Shown here: positions 1 to 13,000 of the stretch, piece by piece
Layout: every line of letters starts with the position of its first letter
How positions within the stretch are numbered: the first letter of the stretch is position 1
NCBI RefSeq assembly: GCF_932526225.1
Contig: NC_064046.1
Coordinates: 5,629,306 to 5,693,305 of the forward strand
Reading direction: 5' to 3'
Origin: Nematostella vectensis
Lineage: Eukaryota; Cnidaria; Anthozoa; Actiniaria; Edwardsiidae
DNA: 64,000 bases
Program-made: the position numbers and the translations under genes
The notes under the pieces: generated by a model
Databases searched by the model: none
Told to the model about the DNA's origin: nothing
Seen by the model: only the letters and a program-made list of their open reading frames with translations

Positions 1-1250
1 AGAGGAGGTATACATGTCTTCCATTAGGGGGTAAGCCTAGAAGAGGTATGTATGTCTTCCATTGGGGGTAAGACTAGAGGAGGTATGCATGTCTTCCATT
101 AGGGGGTAAGCCTAGAGAAAGTATGCATATCTACTATTAGGGGTAATCCTAGAGGAGGTATGCATGTCTTCCATTAGGGGGTAAGCCTAGAGAAAATATG
201 CATATCTACTATTAGGTAAGCCTAGAGGAGGTATGTATGTCTTCCATTAGGGGGTAAGCCTAGAGAAAGTATGCATATCTACTATTAGGGATGAGCCTAG
301 AGGAGGTATGCATATCTACTATTAGGGGTAAGCCTAGTGGAGGTATGCATGTCTTCCATTAGGGGGTAAGCCTAGAGAAAGTATGCATATCTACTATTAG
401 GTAAGCCTAGAGGAGGTATGCATGTCTTCCATTAGGGGGTAAGCCTAGAGAAAGTATGCATATCTACTATTAGGGGTAAGCCTAGAGGAGGTATGCATGT
501 CTTCCATTAGGGGGTAAGCCTAGAGAAAATATGTATATCTACTATTAGGTAAACCTAGAGGAGGTATGTATGTCTTCCATTAGGGGGTAAGCCTAGAGAA
601 AGTATGCATATCTACTATTAGGGATGAGCCTAGAGGAGGTATGCATATCTACTATTAGGGGTAAGCCTAGTGGAGGTATGCATGTCTTCCATTAGGGGTA
701 AGCCTAGTGGAGGTATGCATGTCTTCCATTAGGGGTGAGCCTAGAGGAGGTATGCATGTCTTCCTTTAGGGGTAAGCCTAGTGGAGGTATGCATGTCTTC
801 CATTAGGGGTAAGCCTAGTGGAGGTATGCATGTCTTCCATTAGGGGTAAGCCTAGAGGAGGTATGCATGTCTTCCTTTAGGGGTAAGCCTAGTGGAGGTA
901 TGCATGTCTTCCATTAGGGGTAAGCCTAGTGGAGGTATGCATGTCTTCCATTAGGGGTGAGCCTAGAGGAAGTATGCATATCTACTATTAGGGGTAAGCC
1001 TAGTGGAGGTATGCATGTCTTCCTTTAGGGGTAAGCCTAGTGGAGGTATGCATGTCTTCCATTAGGGGTAAGCCTAGAGGAGGTATGCATGTCTTCCATT
1101 AGGGGTAAGCCTAGAGGAGGTATGCATGTCTTCCATTAGGGGATAAGCCTAGAGGAAGTATGCATATCTACTATAAGGGGTATGCCTAGAGGAGGTATGT
1201 CTTCCATTAGGGGATATGCATAGAGGGGGAATGCATGTTTTCCATTTGGT
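1..1250. repeat. 37-38 bp minisatellite, about 33 copies, cut by the window edge
   Basis: The unit alternates between two sub-types, one reading GAGGAGGTATGCATGTC and the other GAGAAAGTATGCATATC, joined by TTAGGGGTAAGCCTAG. It lies in the RPGRIP1L intron just upstream of the first exon visible here. Each long-type unit carries a donor-like GAG|GTATGC and an acceptor-like CCATTAG|G. This resembles the other arrays in the gene that copy exon boundaries, but the parent exon would be outside the window, so that origin is inference. Confidence 0.9.
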
Positions 1251-1326
1251 GATAAGGAGATGTGATCTCTGGTAATTGTTAAACTTGCTAAATGTCTGTT
1301 GAGTGTATTTTTTGGTGAAATCATAG

Positions 1327-3778
1327 AACCTTGCTAAAGTAAAGATCAGCCACTCCCAAGTTCTTGATGAGATGGATAGCCTCAACACTAAGCTAAAGGA
1401 GGTAGGATCACAGCGTGTGATATGACCAAAAACATGGTGAGGATTAATGTGTTTGCATAGTATTTTCTTTGCCCATATGTTTTTGTGTGTTTTTATTGGC
1501 CATATGCATGCAACTATTGATTTTTATTTTATTTTAAGCTTTCACTACATGAATACAGTGCTGTAAAAATGTATTGAAGTATGAGGTTGCTTAAAAAAAG
1601 TAGAAGGTTGTGCAGGGATTGATGTAAAATTAGCTCTATTATTCATTTTAAACATCAGACAAAAAGTAGCTGGTAATGAAATGTGAAGTAGCCGGCCGAG
1701 CTTCAGTTGTTGCCGGCTTGTTTTGACAGCCCTGGAATATTTAACACATGGTATTTCTGTTTGTAAATAATTATCAGTCTTTTATTGACCTTAAGGGTGT
1801 TCGGAATTTAGGTTGTTATGCGACCTTGGCTGCTACGCTGACGCGTGCGCTCGCAATTTAGGCAGGAAAAATTGCTTCCGGTTTGAAAATGGCGGGCTTT
1901 TCAGGGCGCATGCGCGTTTGTTTACGCCGGTTTCATTTTTCTCCCTTTGCGACAAGATGTCTCGTTTTATAAAGGGTTTATTATTTTTTATACAATTTAC
2001 CATGCACATATGCTAAAATGCTGCCAACTGGGTGTAGCAAAAAAAGGATAAGATGTGCTTTGGCAGCACAAAGTCGCAGCTCTGAAGGCAGCGTGGAGAG
2101 CGCCGTGCACTAGGTTTGGTGGCTAAGCAGCCACGCCTCCAAATAGTCTGGGCCACAGCACATGCATTAAAAATGACTTCCGGTCGCACAAAAAAAGGTA
2201 AAATGGCACCTTAAATGTTTGAAATTGTGAAAACTTTTAGTACGGAAGTATTGTTAACCCTTTTTCTTGTTAATACTGAGCATGGATAAAGGCATACAGA
2301 TCAAAATGAAAAACATATGACCAAAATACCCCAATGGCTTGCAAGTTAATTGGTCTAAAAATTGATTTTTCAATATTTCTTAAAGTCCATGCTCACGTTT
2401 GTTCAGAAAGAAATAATGAATACTCTGAACTAAAAATCCTTTGAAAAAAAATTAAAGGAAAGGCAAATAAAGCTTTTTTTCTGCTGTGATGACGTCATCC
2501 GATGACGTCACCTAATGACGTCATCAATATGTAGCCCGATGAGTCACCAGTCCACTTGACCAATTTCTAACAAATCAACGGTAATTTAAAATTTCCCTGG
2601 CAACCTAACTTTGGAACACTCTTAAATATAATGATCTTATACCCCCAACAAGCCTGAAAAATTCCTATATATAAATATATTTTAAAACGGCTATAAACAT
2701 AGTACCAGGACTATTCCTGTTTGTGCAAATCCTACTGCATTGCAAGTATGTATCCTTTTCTATTATAAACACATTTATACAGACGTTTAAGTCATCTCTC
2801 AACTATTGACAGCTTGTCATGGATGGCCTTTACTCTACTGTTGGGTAAAATGTAATTATCTGTCCTGCAGGAGCAAACCAAGAATATGATGTTGAAAAAC
2901 GAAATGAAGTCTAAAGGAATTGCAGAGAAGTCGATGACAGAGGTGAGATTTTGTCAAGTTACTAGAACAATTGCCTCGCCTAAGAGGAAAACTATGAGTG
3001 ACTGCTTTGGCTGAACGTGTAACACTAGGGGACTTATATGCTGAGATTAAGTACGGCTCACTGTAAAGTGGTACATCATTAACACAGGGACCATCATTAA
3101 CACCATCATGACCATTATTTGATCATCAGAGCGTTTGAATATTCGAACATCTTATCAGTTAAATTTGTGACAAAAGACATTTTAATTTTGCAGCAAGTAC
3201 AGCTGATCACTGATCTGAAAGCAGAGAATGAGATTCTTAAAGAAGCCAATGAAAAGCTTGTTAACAGGTAGGTCTGCGATATAGCTATTTTATTAGCAGT
3301 TTCTCTCTTGACATTTTTTATTATATTTGTTATTAATGAGTAAAGGATTAAAAAGAGAGTAGCAGCAGTGGGTGCAAACATTATTCAAGATGGTGCTTCA
3401 TCACTATTTTCAACTGTACAACACCTATTGACTTAACAAAAAACTTTATCAAATAAAACGTCTTAGAATTTTGTATGTAAAATTGTTCAGATCCCAGCTG
3501 TTTTGATTAGCAGCTACTCTTGGTGTTAGTTACATGTACCTGATGAGCAGAGGATGTAATTGCTGAATGATTGAGTGTTTATGGTTTGCAGTGCTTTCGA
3601 TGTTGACCGTGAGCAGCAGCACAGGAATCGTTACAGGCAACAGGAGGTCAGTAGTTTGCTGGTCACTCATCATCACCACCACCATCATCATTATCACCAC
3701 CATCATCATCTTCACCACCATCATCATCTTCACCACCACCACCATCCCCACCACCACCACCACCATCATCACCACCAC

Positions 3779-3837
<59 letters not shown>

Positions 3838-4066
3838 CCACCACCATCATCACCACCACCACCACTATCATCACCATCAACACCACCACCACCACCACCA
3901 CCACCACCACCACCACCACCACCACCACCACCACCACCACCACCACCACCATCATCATCATCACCACCACCATCATCATTATCACCACCATCATCATCTT
4001 CACCACCATCATCATCTTCACCACCACCACCATCCCCACCACCACCACCGCCATCATCACCACCAC

Positions 4067-4098
<32 letters not shown>

Positions 4099-7000
4099 CC
4101 ACCACCATCATCACCACCACCACCACCACCATCATCACCATCAACACCACCACCACCACCACCACCACCACCACCACCACCACCACCACCACCACCACCA
4201 CCACCATCATCATCACTACCACCATCATCATTATCACCACCATCATCATCTTCACCACCATCATCATCTTCACCACCACCACCATCCCCACCACCACCAC
4301 CACCATCATCACCACCACCATCATCATCATCATCATTATCATCATCACCACCACCACCATCATCACCACCACCACCACCATCATCACCATCATTACCTTT
4401 GTCATCATCATCATTATCATCAGCACTAACAGTATCATCATTGCCATTGTCACTATTATCATAGTATTTTTCATAACCGTCACTATAAATCTTTTCTTTC
4501 TCTGTCCAGGTTGAGATTGAGCAGCTTCGCGCAACACTCAACTCTGATCTTAAAGAGAAGAATGAAATCCTTGATAAGCTTAGTGAAGAAAGAGGTACTG
4601 GTTGTTAAATTGTTGGGGATTATGTATTGGCACACGCATTATTCTGTAGCTAAATCAAGATATTTACCCTCTGTATTCTGCATCATTCTTCAGGAAAGGC
4701 TGAGAAGGTAGAAGAAGAGCTTCGCCAGTTACGAGTGCAACACTACACACTAAAGGAACAGTATGATGACCTCAGGGAAAAGATGAAGTTTTTTACCAAA
4801 GTATGTTGAGATAAATTCTGTTACTATTCTAATTAGGTAGTGCGACATAGCGCATAATTATATGATTAAGATGTCATTTTGCCTGTTTCTAGGAAAGTGC
4901 AGTTGATTTCCAGGAAATTGAAGAAGCCCTTGTTCTAATCAAGGTACTCTTATTCATGTTAAAAGGACACAAGCTACTAAAATCTTAGAGGTCTAATATA
5001 ACATTTTCGCTTGTTGAAATAGCAAAGAAAGGAGAAAGGCAGTCAAGACCTTGACTTCTTGGAAAAGGTTGACGATGAGATTGGAAAAGGTAACAATATA
5101 AACAGCTATTTTATCTTTGGAGACAGATGTATTGCTCAAAATGAGTTTACCTAAACAATGGTCACTTAACCCATTGGCCCCTGACTCTTAGTAGAGCAAA
5201 AAAAAACTGTCCAAAAAATACAGTACCTCCCAAAACTCTATTTGGAGTTTCTTTTTACAGCTAGTTGTTTAGCTTTTTCTCTTGTTTCTGTGAAGATGTC
5301 AAAAAACAGCACCAAGAGTTAATGGCTGCACATGCAGACACAGTGAACGAGCTGGAGAAGACGCGTAACATGCTGATCATCCAGCACAAGATTAATAAAG
5401 ACTACAAGACGGAGGTAAGGGGTGGGTGCCTATGTAACATGCTGATCATCCAGCACAAGATTAATAAAGACTACAAGACGGAGGTAAGGGGTGGGTGCCT
5501 GCCTATGTGGATCATATAACACATAATGAATAAAGACTGTTTTTCATACACAAGGTTAACAGTCATAACAAGGCGGCGTTTCTTTTCCCTGATGAGTACT
5601 GATCTTTTACTTGGCTCTCTAGTAAGTTTTGACATTGTTCTACAAATGTCCCGTAGGTTGACCGGGTGACAAGGAAAATGACTGATGACAAGAAAGAGTA
5701 TGATCTCAAAATGCAAGAATACGCCCAACTACTGGACATCAGAGCAGAGCGAATCAGGGTGAGAATTGGTTGTATAAGAATAATTAAATAGGATCACAGT
5801 ATTTTTGAAGTTCTTATTAATTTCAATGTTTTCTGTTATGTCTAGAAACTCGAGAGTCAAATGCATGACATTGCATATGGAACGAAGCAGTACAAGGCAG
5901 TATCGGGAACCGAGGTAGGACCTTCCTTAGTCTATACCTTAACCCCGAGGTAGGAACTTCCTTAGTCTATACCTTAACCCCGAGGTAGGAACTTCCTTAG
6001 TGTATACCTTAACCCCGAGGTAGGAACTTCCTTAGTGTATACCTTAACCCCGAGGTAGGAACTTCCTTAGTCTATACCTTAACCCAGAGGTAGGAACTTC
6101 CTTAGTGTATACCTTAACCCCGAGGTAGGAACTTCCTTAGTGTATACCTTAACCCAGAGGTAGGAACTTCCTTAGTCTATACCTTAACCCCGAGGTAGGA
6201 ACTTCCTTAGTCTATACCTTAACCCAGAGGTAGGAACTTCCTTAGTTTATACCTTAACCTAGAGGTAGGAACTTCCTTAGTCTATACCTTAACCCCGAGG
6301 TAGGAACTTCCTTAGTCTATACCTTAACCCAGAGGTAGAGATTTCCTTAGTCTATACCTTAACCCAGAGGTAGGAACTTCCTTAGTGTATACCTTAACCC
6401 CGAGGTAGGAACTTCCTTAGTGTATACATTAACCCCGAGGTAGGAACTTTCTTAGTGTATACCTTAACCCAGAGGTAGGAACTTCCTTAGTGTATACCTT
6501 AACCCAGAGGTACGAACTTCCTTAGTTTATACCTTAACACCGAGGTAGGAACTTCCTTAGTCTATACCTTAACCCAGAGGTAGGAACTTCCTTAGTGTAT
6601 ACCTTAACCCCGAGGTAGGAACTTCCTTCATCTATACCTTAACCCCGAGGTAGGAACTTTCTTAGTGTATACCTTAACCCAGAGGTAGGAACTTCCTTAG
6701 TGTATACCTTAACCCCGAGGTAGGAACTTCCTTAGTCTATACCTTAACCCAGAGGTAGGAACTTCCTTAGTGTATACCTTAACCCATGGGTAGGAACTTC
6801 CTTAGTCTATACCTTAACCCCGAGGTAGGAACTTCCTTAATCTATACCTTAACCCCGAGGTAGGAACTTCCTTATTGTATACCTTAACCCAGAGGTATGA
6901 ACTTCCTTAGCCTATACCTTAACCCCGAGGTAGGAACTTCCTTAGTCTATACCTTAACCCAGAGGTAGGAACTTCCTTAGTGTATGCCTTAACCCAGAGG

Positions 7001-10000
7001 TAGGAACTTCCTTAGTCTATACCTTAACCCCGAGTTAGAAACTTCCTTAGTCTATATCTTAACCCCGAGGTAGGAACTTCCTTAGTTTATACCTTAACCC
7101 CGAGGTAGGAACTTCCTTAGTCTATATCTTAACCGTGAGATAGGAAATGCCTTAGTCTATACCGTCTATATCGTCGGAGTTTAACAATTTGTTTTTCGCG
7201 TAACTATTTGTCTGGCCGATTGTTGGCTTCAGCATGTACAAACTACAACTTTTCTTGCCCTGAGTGTGATCTGGAAAATCTAATCCGATACCTGACAATC
7301 TGTTTAGTAGCATCATAAATCACAATATCAGTCCTTAACATGTGAGTTATTTGCGTAAGGAATCTGAGTATGAGGAGGTAGACAGTACACTGGAGCTGGA
7401 GAGAGGCCAGAACGTGTTCGAGATTCACATCGACAAGGTACAATGCTCTTCAATACTTAACCATACCAAAGTTGAACTCACCACCACCATTCGTCAATCA
7501 CCTTCACCACATCTTCATCATTGTTTTGACCCAACGGCTGGGCACTCCATGTTATCTTGTATCGCCTAATCGTCAATCACCTTCACCACATCTTCATCAT
7601 TGTTCTGACCCCGAGCCTGGGCACTCCATGTTATCTTGTATCACCTAATCGTCAATCACCTTCACCACATCTTCATCATTGTTCTGACCCCGAGCCTGGG
7701 CACTCCATGTTATCTTGTATCACCTAATCGTCAATCACCTTCACCACATCTTCATCATTGTTCTGACCCCGAGGATGGGCACTCGCCTGTTATATCTACC
7801 AATCCGATCGCCTTCCTAAACGCTCTCCACAGGTCGTATTTAATGACTCCTCGCGCGCAGAGTTTGAAGATGCGGAACCAGTCACGTTTGTGACGTACGA
7901 GTTCTTTGAGCACGAGCTACAGGCCACACCCGTATTAAAGGGAATGAGGTGAGCTTCCATGCCCATAATAGTGGTTTTTGATATACCGCGCCCTTGATAG
8001 TAGGGGGGTGGGTAATCACGACGGAAATGGACATAGGTGATTGTCACTTTCTGTTCAGTTATCAGGCAGGAGAGTGCTATTTTTTACTTCAGCATCTAAA
8101 AGCTTGCAAAAGCATCTAAGACTCTATTAACAGGTGTTTTCAATTTCCAGGCCGCTGTTTAACTTCACTTCCCAGTATTTGGTCAGAGTGGACGACTTTT
8201 TTCTTCATTACCTTCAGAAGGTATGGCTTAGTTACTAATACATTGTTACCTATAGAAGGTATGGCTTATCGAGCATGGTTCTGCAAGCATTTCCGATCTC
8301 CAACCCCAATAAATAGAACCCTCTTTTATTTTGTACATGAAGGAGTCGACACTTGTTGAACTGCATCGAGCGTTTGGCACAGACTTCAAGACTATCGCGG
8401 CATGTCAGCTTCGATTCCGAGATCTCTTAGAGAAGTCCCATGGACGAGTACACGGCTCCGCCAAGTTAATAGGTAAAAGCCTCATTCACAAGCTAATAGG
8501 TAAACACCCAACTCACAAATTAATAGCTAATGCCCTTATCCACAAGCTAATGACGTAATTTTATAGGGCAGACTGAGATTTTTTAATCGGCAGCAAGAGA
8601 ACATAAAACTTAAGACTGAAGTATTACATGATACTTTTTTATCAGGATAAAGTGAATACGCCAGTAGTATAGTACTAGTTATGATGCGGCGTTGTTTCAG
8701 GCAGGAGTCCGGGGACAGAAGGCACTGAAATCGCTAGCATGGAATATTGGGTGCGACTACGGGTTCCTATGGACCAGGCCATTCGTCTTTACAGGGTATG
8801 TTCGTGATAGCGGAATATAAGGGGTTAGTTCGTTATAGGGGATATACAGGGTTAGTTCGTTTTAGGTGGTTATATAGGGTTAGTTTGTGATAGGGGGATA
8901 TACAGGGTTAGTTCAAGATAAGGGTATATACAAGGTTAGTTAGTGATATGGGTATTAACAGGGTTATTTCGTGAGAATTGGATATACATAGGGTTAGTTC
9001 GTGATGGTGGTTATACAGGGTTAGTTCGTTATAGGGGGTTTAAAGGGTTAGTTCGTGATAGGGGGATATACAGGGTTAGTTCGTGATAGGGGGGGTATAC
9101 AGAGTTAGTTCATGATAAGGGGATATACAGGGCTAGTTCGTGATAGGGGATATTAAGTAAATAAACCCCTTCTGGAGTCTGGAATATCGGTGAATAATGT
9201 CCAAGGATGAGAAATGGTACGAAAAATAAACAGCTGGCCGAAAAGCGTAGCTTCCAGGGCAATTGTAAAAATTTCAGGATACAAGGTATGTTCGTGATAG
9301 GTGGATATATATAGGGTTAGCTCCTCATAGGGGTTTATCAAGATAAGCTCGTGATAGGGGATATACAGGTTTAGCTCGTGATAGGGGGATATACAAGGTT
9401 ATCTTGTTATATACATGATATGGGGGGATAACAGAAATGTAATTTCTTCGAACTTTGTTTCTTCTATAACGCCCTTTCCTCGAGTATTCCGAATCATTTA
9501 TCTTTCAAGATTTTTCTATATTTCAAATTTGGGCCCTGTTATTCTAGGAGCGTACTAAAGCGTTGGGTTACATGGACTCAAATGCATACAAAGCTCTTGA
9601 AAATGCCGGTCATGGGGCGGAGAAGGCGCCATTAGACATCAATGAGTTGGGCGTGCACATTATTAGATGTACTGGAGTGAAGGCAAACAATGAAGGTAGC
9701 TTCCCAAATGACCAGCGTCCCACAGCGTGAATGTTCCAAATATTCTTATGGCTTATGTTTCAAATGTTCAGGTGTTCATTGGGGCTAATGTTGAAAATGT
9801 TTGAGGGGTTTTATATAGCCTGTGTAGAAATGTTCAAGGAGATCTTAAGGGCAGGTGGCCCAAATGTTCAAGGCGCTCTATGGGGCACATGGCCCAAATA
9901 TTCAAGGGGTTCTAAAGGGCATATGGCGTCAGGTAGAATGTTTATAAGGGGCATGTTGATTTGTGACCCATAACTACCTGTCATCCACACTCACATGGCA

Positions 10001-13000
10001 TGTACCCCTTATTCCAGCGGTTCAGCCGAGTCCATATGCCGTGTACAAGTTTTTCGACTTTGCTGATCATGACACCAAAATCATCCCGAGCTCCAACATG
10101 CCAGAGTTTAATGACGTTAAAACATTTCCTGTTCCCATGACGACAGAACTTGATAGCTACCTAAGAGCAGCGGTGAGTTACTAGTTTCAGTGGAAGTTAA
10201 ATAGGCACTTGTGCTAAAGCATTAAGAAAAGTGTTGGTATTCTAGGTCGTGGACGTGTATGTGATAATTGTAATGTTTGTATTCTATTTCCTTGAGGTAT
10301 ATGTGTTTCATAATTGTTATGTTTGTATTCTAGGTCCTGGATGAATATGTGTTTGATGATTGTAATGTTTGTATTCTAGGTCCTTGAGGTGTATATGTTT
10401 GATAATTGTAATGTTTGTATTCTAGGTCCTGGAGGTGTATGTATTTGATAATTGTAATGTTTGTATTCTAGGTCCTTGAGGTGTATGTGTTTGATAATTG
10501 TAATGTTTGTATTCTAGGTCCTAGATGAGTATGTGTTTGATAATTGTAATGTTTGTATTCTAGGTCCTTGAGGTGTATATGTTTGATAATTGAAATGTTT
10601 GTATTCTAGGTCCTTGAGGTGTATGTATTTGATAATTGTAATGTTTGTATTCTAGGTCCTTGAGCTGTATGTGTTTGATAATTGTAATGTTTGTATTCTA
10701 GGTCCTGGAGGTGTATGTATTTGATAATTGTAATGTTTGTATTCTAGGTCCTTGAGGTGTATGTGTTTGATAATTGTAATGTTTGTATTCTAGGTCCTAG
10801 ATGAGTATGTGTTTGATAATTGTAATGTTTGTATTCTAGGTCCTTGAGGTGTATATGTTTGATAATTGAAATGTTTGTATTCTAGGTCCTTGAGGTGTAT
10901 GTATTTGATAATTGTAATGTTTGTATTCTAGGTCCTTGAGGTGTATGTATTTGATAATTGAAATGTTTGTATTCTAGGTACTGGAGGTGTATGTGTTTGA
11001 TAATTGTAATGTTTGTATTCTAGGTCCTTGAGGTGTATGTATTTGATAATTGTAATGTTTGTATTCTAGGTCCTTGAGGTGTATGTGTTTGATAATTGTA
11101 ATGTTTGTATTCTAGGTCCTTGAGGTGTATATGTTTGATAATTGAAATGTTTGTATTCTAGGTCCTGGAGGTTTACGTGTTCGATGACAGTGACCCTGAT
11201 GTTGCTGCCTATTTGGGTGTAGCCAATGTACCTCTCATCACACTTGCAAACGACAAGCCAATCAAAGGGACCTTCACTCTGCATAAGGTATACCTAAATA
11301 ATTCTGGTTCTGAGAACAGAACAATTCTGTAGAATAACGTCATTTGTTTCCCATAGCCTTTGGTTTTGGAATGGTATTTATTTTTTTGTATTATAGCTTC
11401 CTTTGTTTCCTAAGGCATTTGGCTTTGGAATGGTGTATTTTTTTTTTATGATAACGCGCTTTGTTTGCCAAGACCTTTGGTTATAAAATAGTATAATCGT
11501 TTGGTCAAATACGCTCTTTGATTCCCCAGGCTTCAGGTTCCGAAAATGGTACCGTCGATGTATTCTTGAGATGGCGATACACCTATCTACCAGCTAGTGC
11601 CAAGCCTCGCGCGACCCCGCAGGTACATGACTATCCCGATCATCACTCCATATAACCGTCCATTTTTCGAATTTGTACTTGGTGTTTTTACCCAACTTCC
11701 CTTGACTTTTTTAAAAGCTTTTATTTATATACGACTTTTTATCAGAAAGTTCCCATTGGTCTGCAATGTTAGTCTAGATAAATGATCTATTAGCTATATC
11801 TTAAAAATGTAATTGGTATTTCATCATCATGGTAGAACATCACCTCACCGTAAAGAATGTCGACCAACCACTTTGTTATTGTTTACTATTGTAAGTGCTG
11901 CGGTTAATTTGCAAGAAAACTTCATAATAACCATCCACGATTGAAGCCTGATACCTTAATTATTATTGGTGATTAAAAGTTTTTCAGTAACTTGCTCGAA
12001 TTAGCCGATGGAAATAGATTCTTTGAGTCACTCGGTTTTGTGCGGGAGCGTAAGATGGCGGAGTAATTGGCCTTCTTTAAGGTTGATATTTTTTCACAGC
12101 GTCTGATGGCTGTCCCTGCTGACGGAAGTCCGCCCATCGACGATGTCACCATCCAGGACGAGCTTGCCAGACGAACCATCGATAGCAATCACATGGTATC
12201 CACCCCAAAATCCACATCACCACCCAAGCGGGATTCCTCGGCAACCCAGAACGATGCACGAATGATCGAGAACGCGTCACGCGATCAGCTCGAGTCACGC
12301 AAGGATCAAGAATCACACACAGAAAAGCCTCGGAAACACGCAAGACCGCGCACAGCATCGCGGGAACGCAATCAGGAAATAGCATCGTGAGTGGCATGTC
12401 AATTATCCCGTTTCCATGTTGCTTTATGTTGCATTGGCTTTCTTTTATGGAAAAACTTTCGTTTATTATTACTTCAAATCGTTTATCGTCACCTCAAATC
12501 AAATATCATTACCTTAGTGAACCAAACGGGGGCTCTTTAGAAGACATGTCACATGATGAACTCGCCGTAGCAGCAAGCGAGAAACCCAAGCCCAAACCAA
12601 GAACCCGTACCATCTCCCAAGCCAGTGAACCGGATAAACCGGTGAAACCTGTTGAGGAAATGTCCGTGGACGAGATGATACTAGCAGCGAATGGAGACGC
12701 GCAACGCGAGCGGCCAGCAGACGAGATAAAGGAGGAGATTACAAATGAGTTTGACGATGATGAGGAGGAGGAGGAGGGGCATGATGAAGAAGAGAAAGTG
12801 TCTTCTGAAGTCGATAAGGTATGTAAGGTCCATTTGTCCTCTACCTCCGTTTTTCCACCCTAACTACCCTTTTCCTAACTTCCTTTTACTCTGTCCTACC
12901 AACTGACTTGGCTATCCAGCTGTATCGTTTTAATTTGTCATGGTAAAGCACTAATTTCCCTGTGTTTTGCGGTAGAGTGATGAAGAGCGCGTAGCAGAGG

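Larger units (their letters stand above)
1327..5914 (+). other. RPGRIP1L: RPGRIP1L coiled-coil region (11 exons)
   Basis: These exons encode about 290 charged, heptad-rich residues, for example [14 protein letters not shown] and [19 protein letters not shown]. They end with the highly conserved [18 protein letters not shown] and the IAYGTKQYK segment that precedes the first C2 domain. Exon phases run 0,0,2,0,1,0,0,1,0,0,0 at the 3' ends. The exon ending at 5414 has a second, duplicated donor at 5484. Confidence 0.9.
7360..8795 (+). other. RPGRIP1L: RPGRIP1L first C2-type domain (5 exons)
   Basis: The translation runs [86 protein letters not shown]. This is the beta-sandwich signature of the RPGRIP1-family N-terminal C2 domain. 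The introns hold a 79-bp tandem repeat (7492-7790) and two donor-derived arrays (8463-8560 and 8790-9420). Confidence 0.9.

Noticed and set aside
3530-4541. Long open frames (polyHis, Thr/Ile, Val/Met, Asp/Gly) on both strands
   Set aside because: They are translations of the CAC/CAT microsatellite and have no start, splice or homology support.
12146-12397. Minus-strand frame
   Set aside because: Shadow of the RPGRIP1L linker exon 12100-12386.
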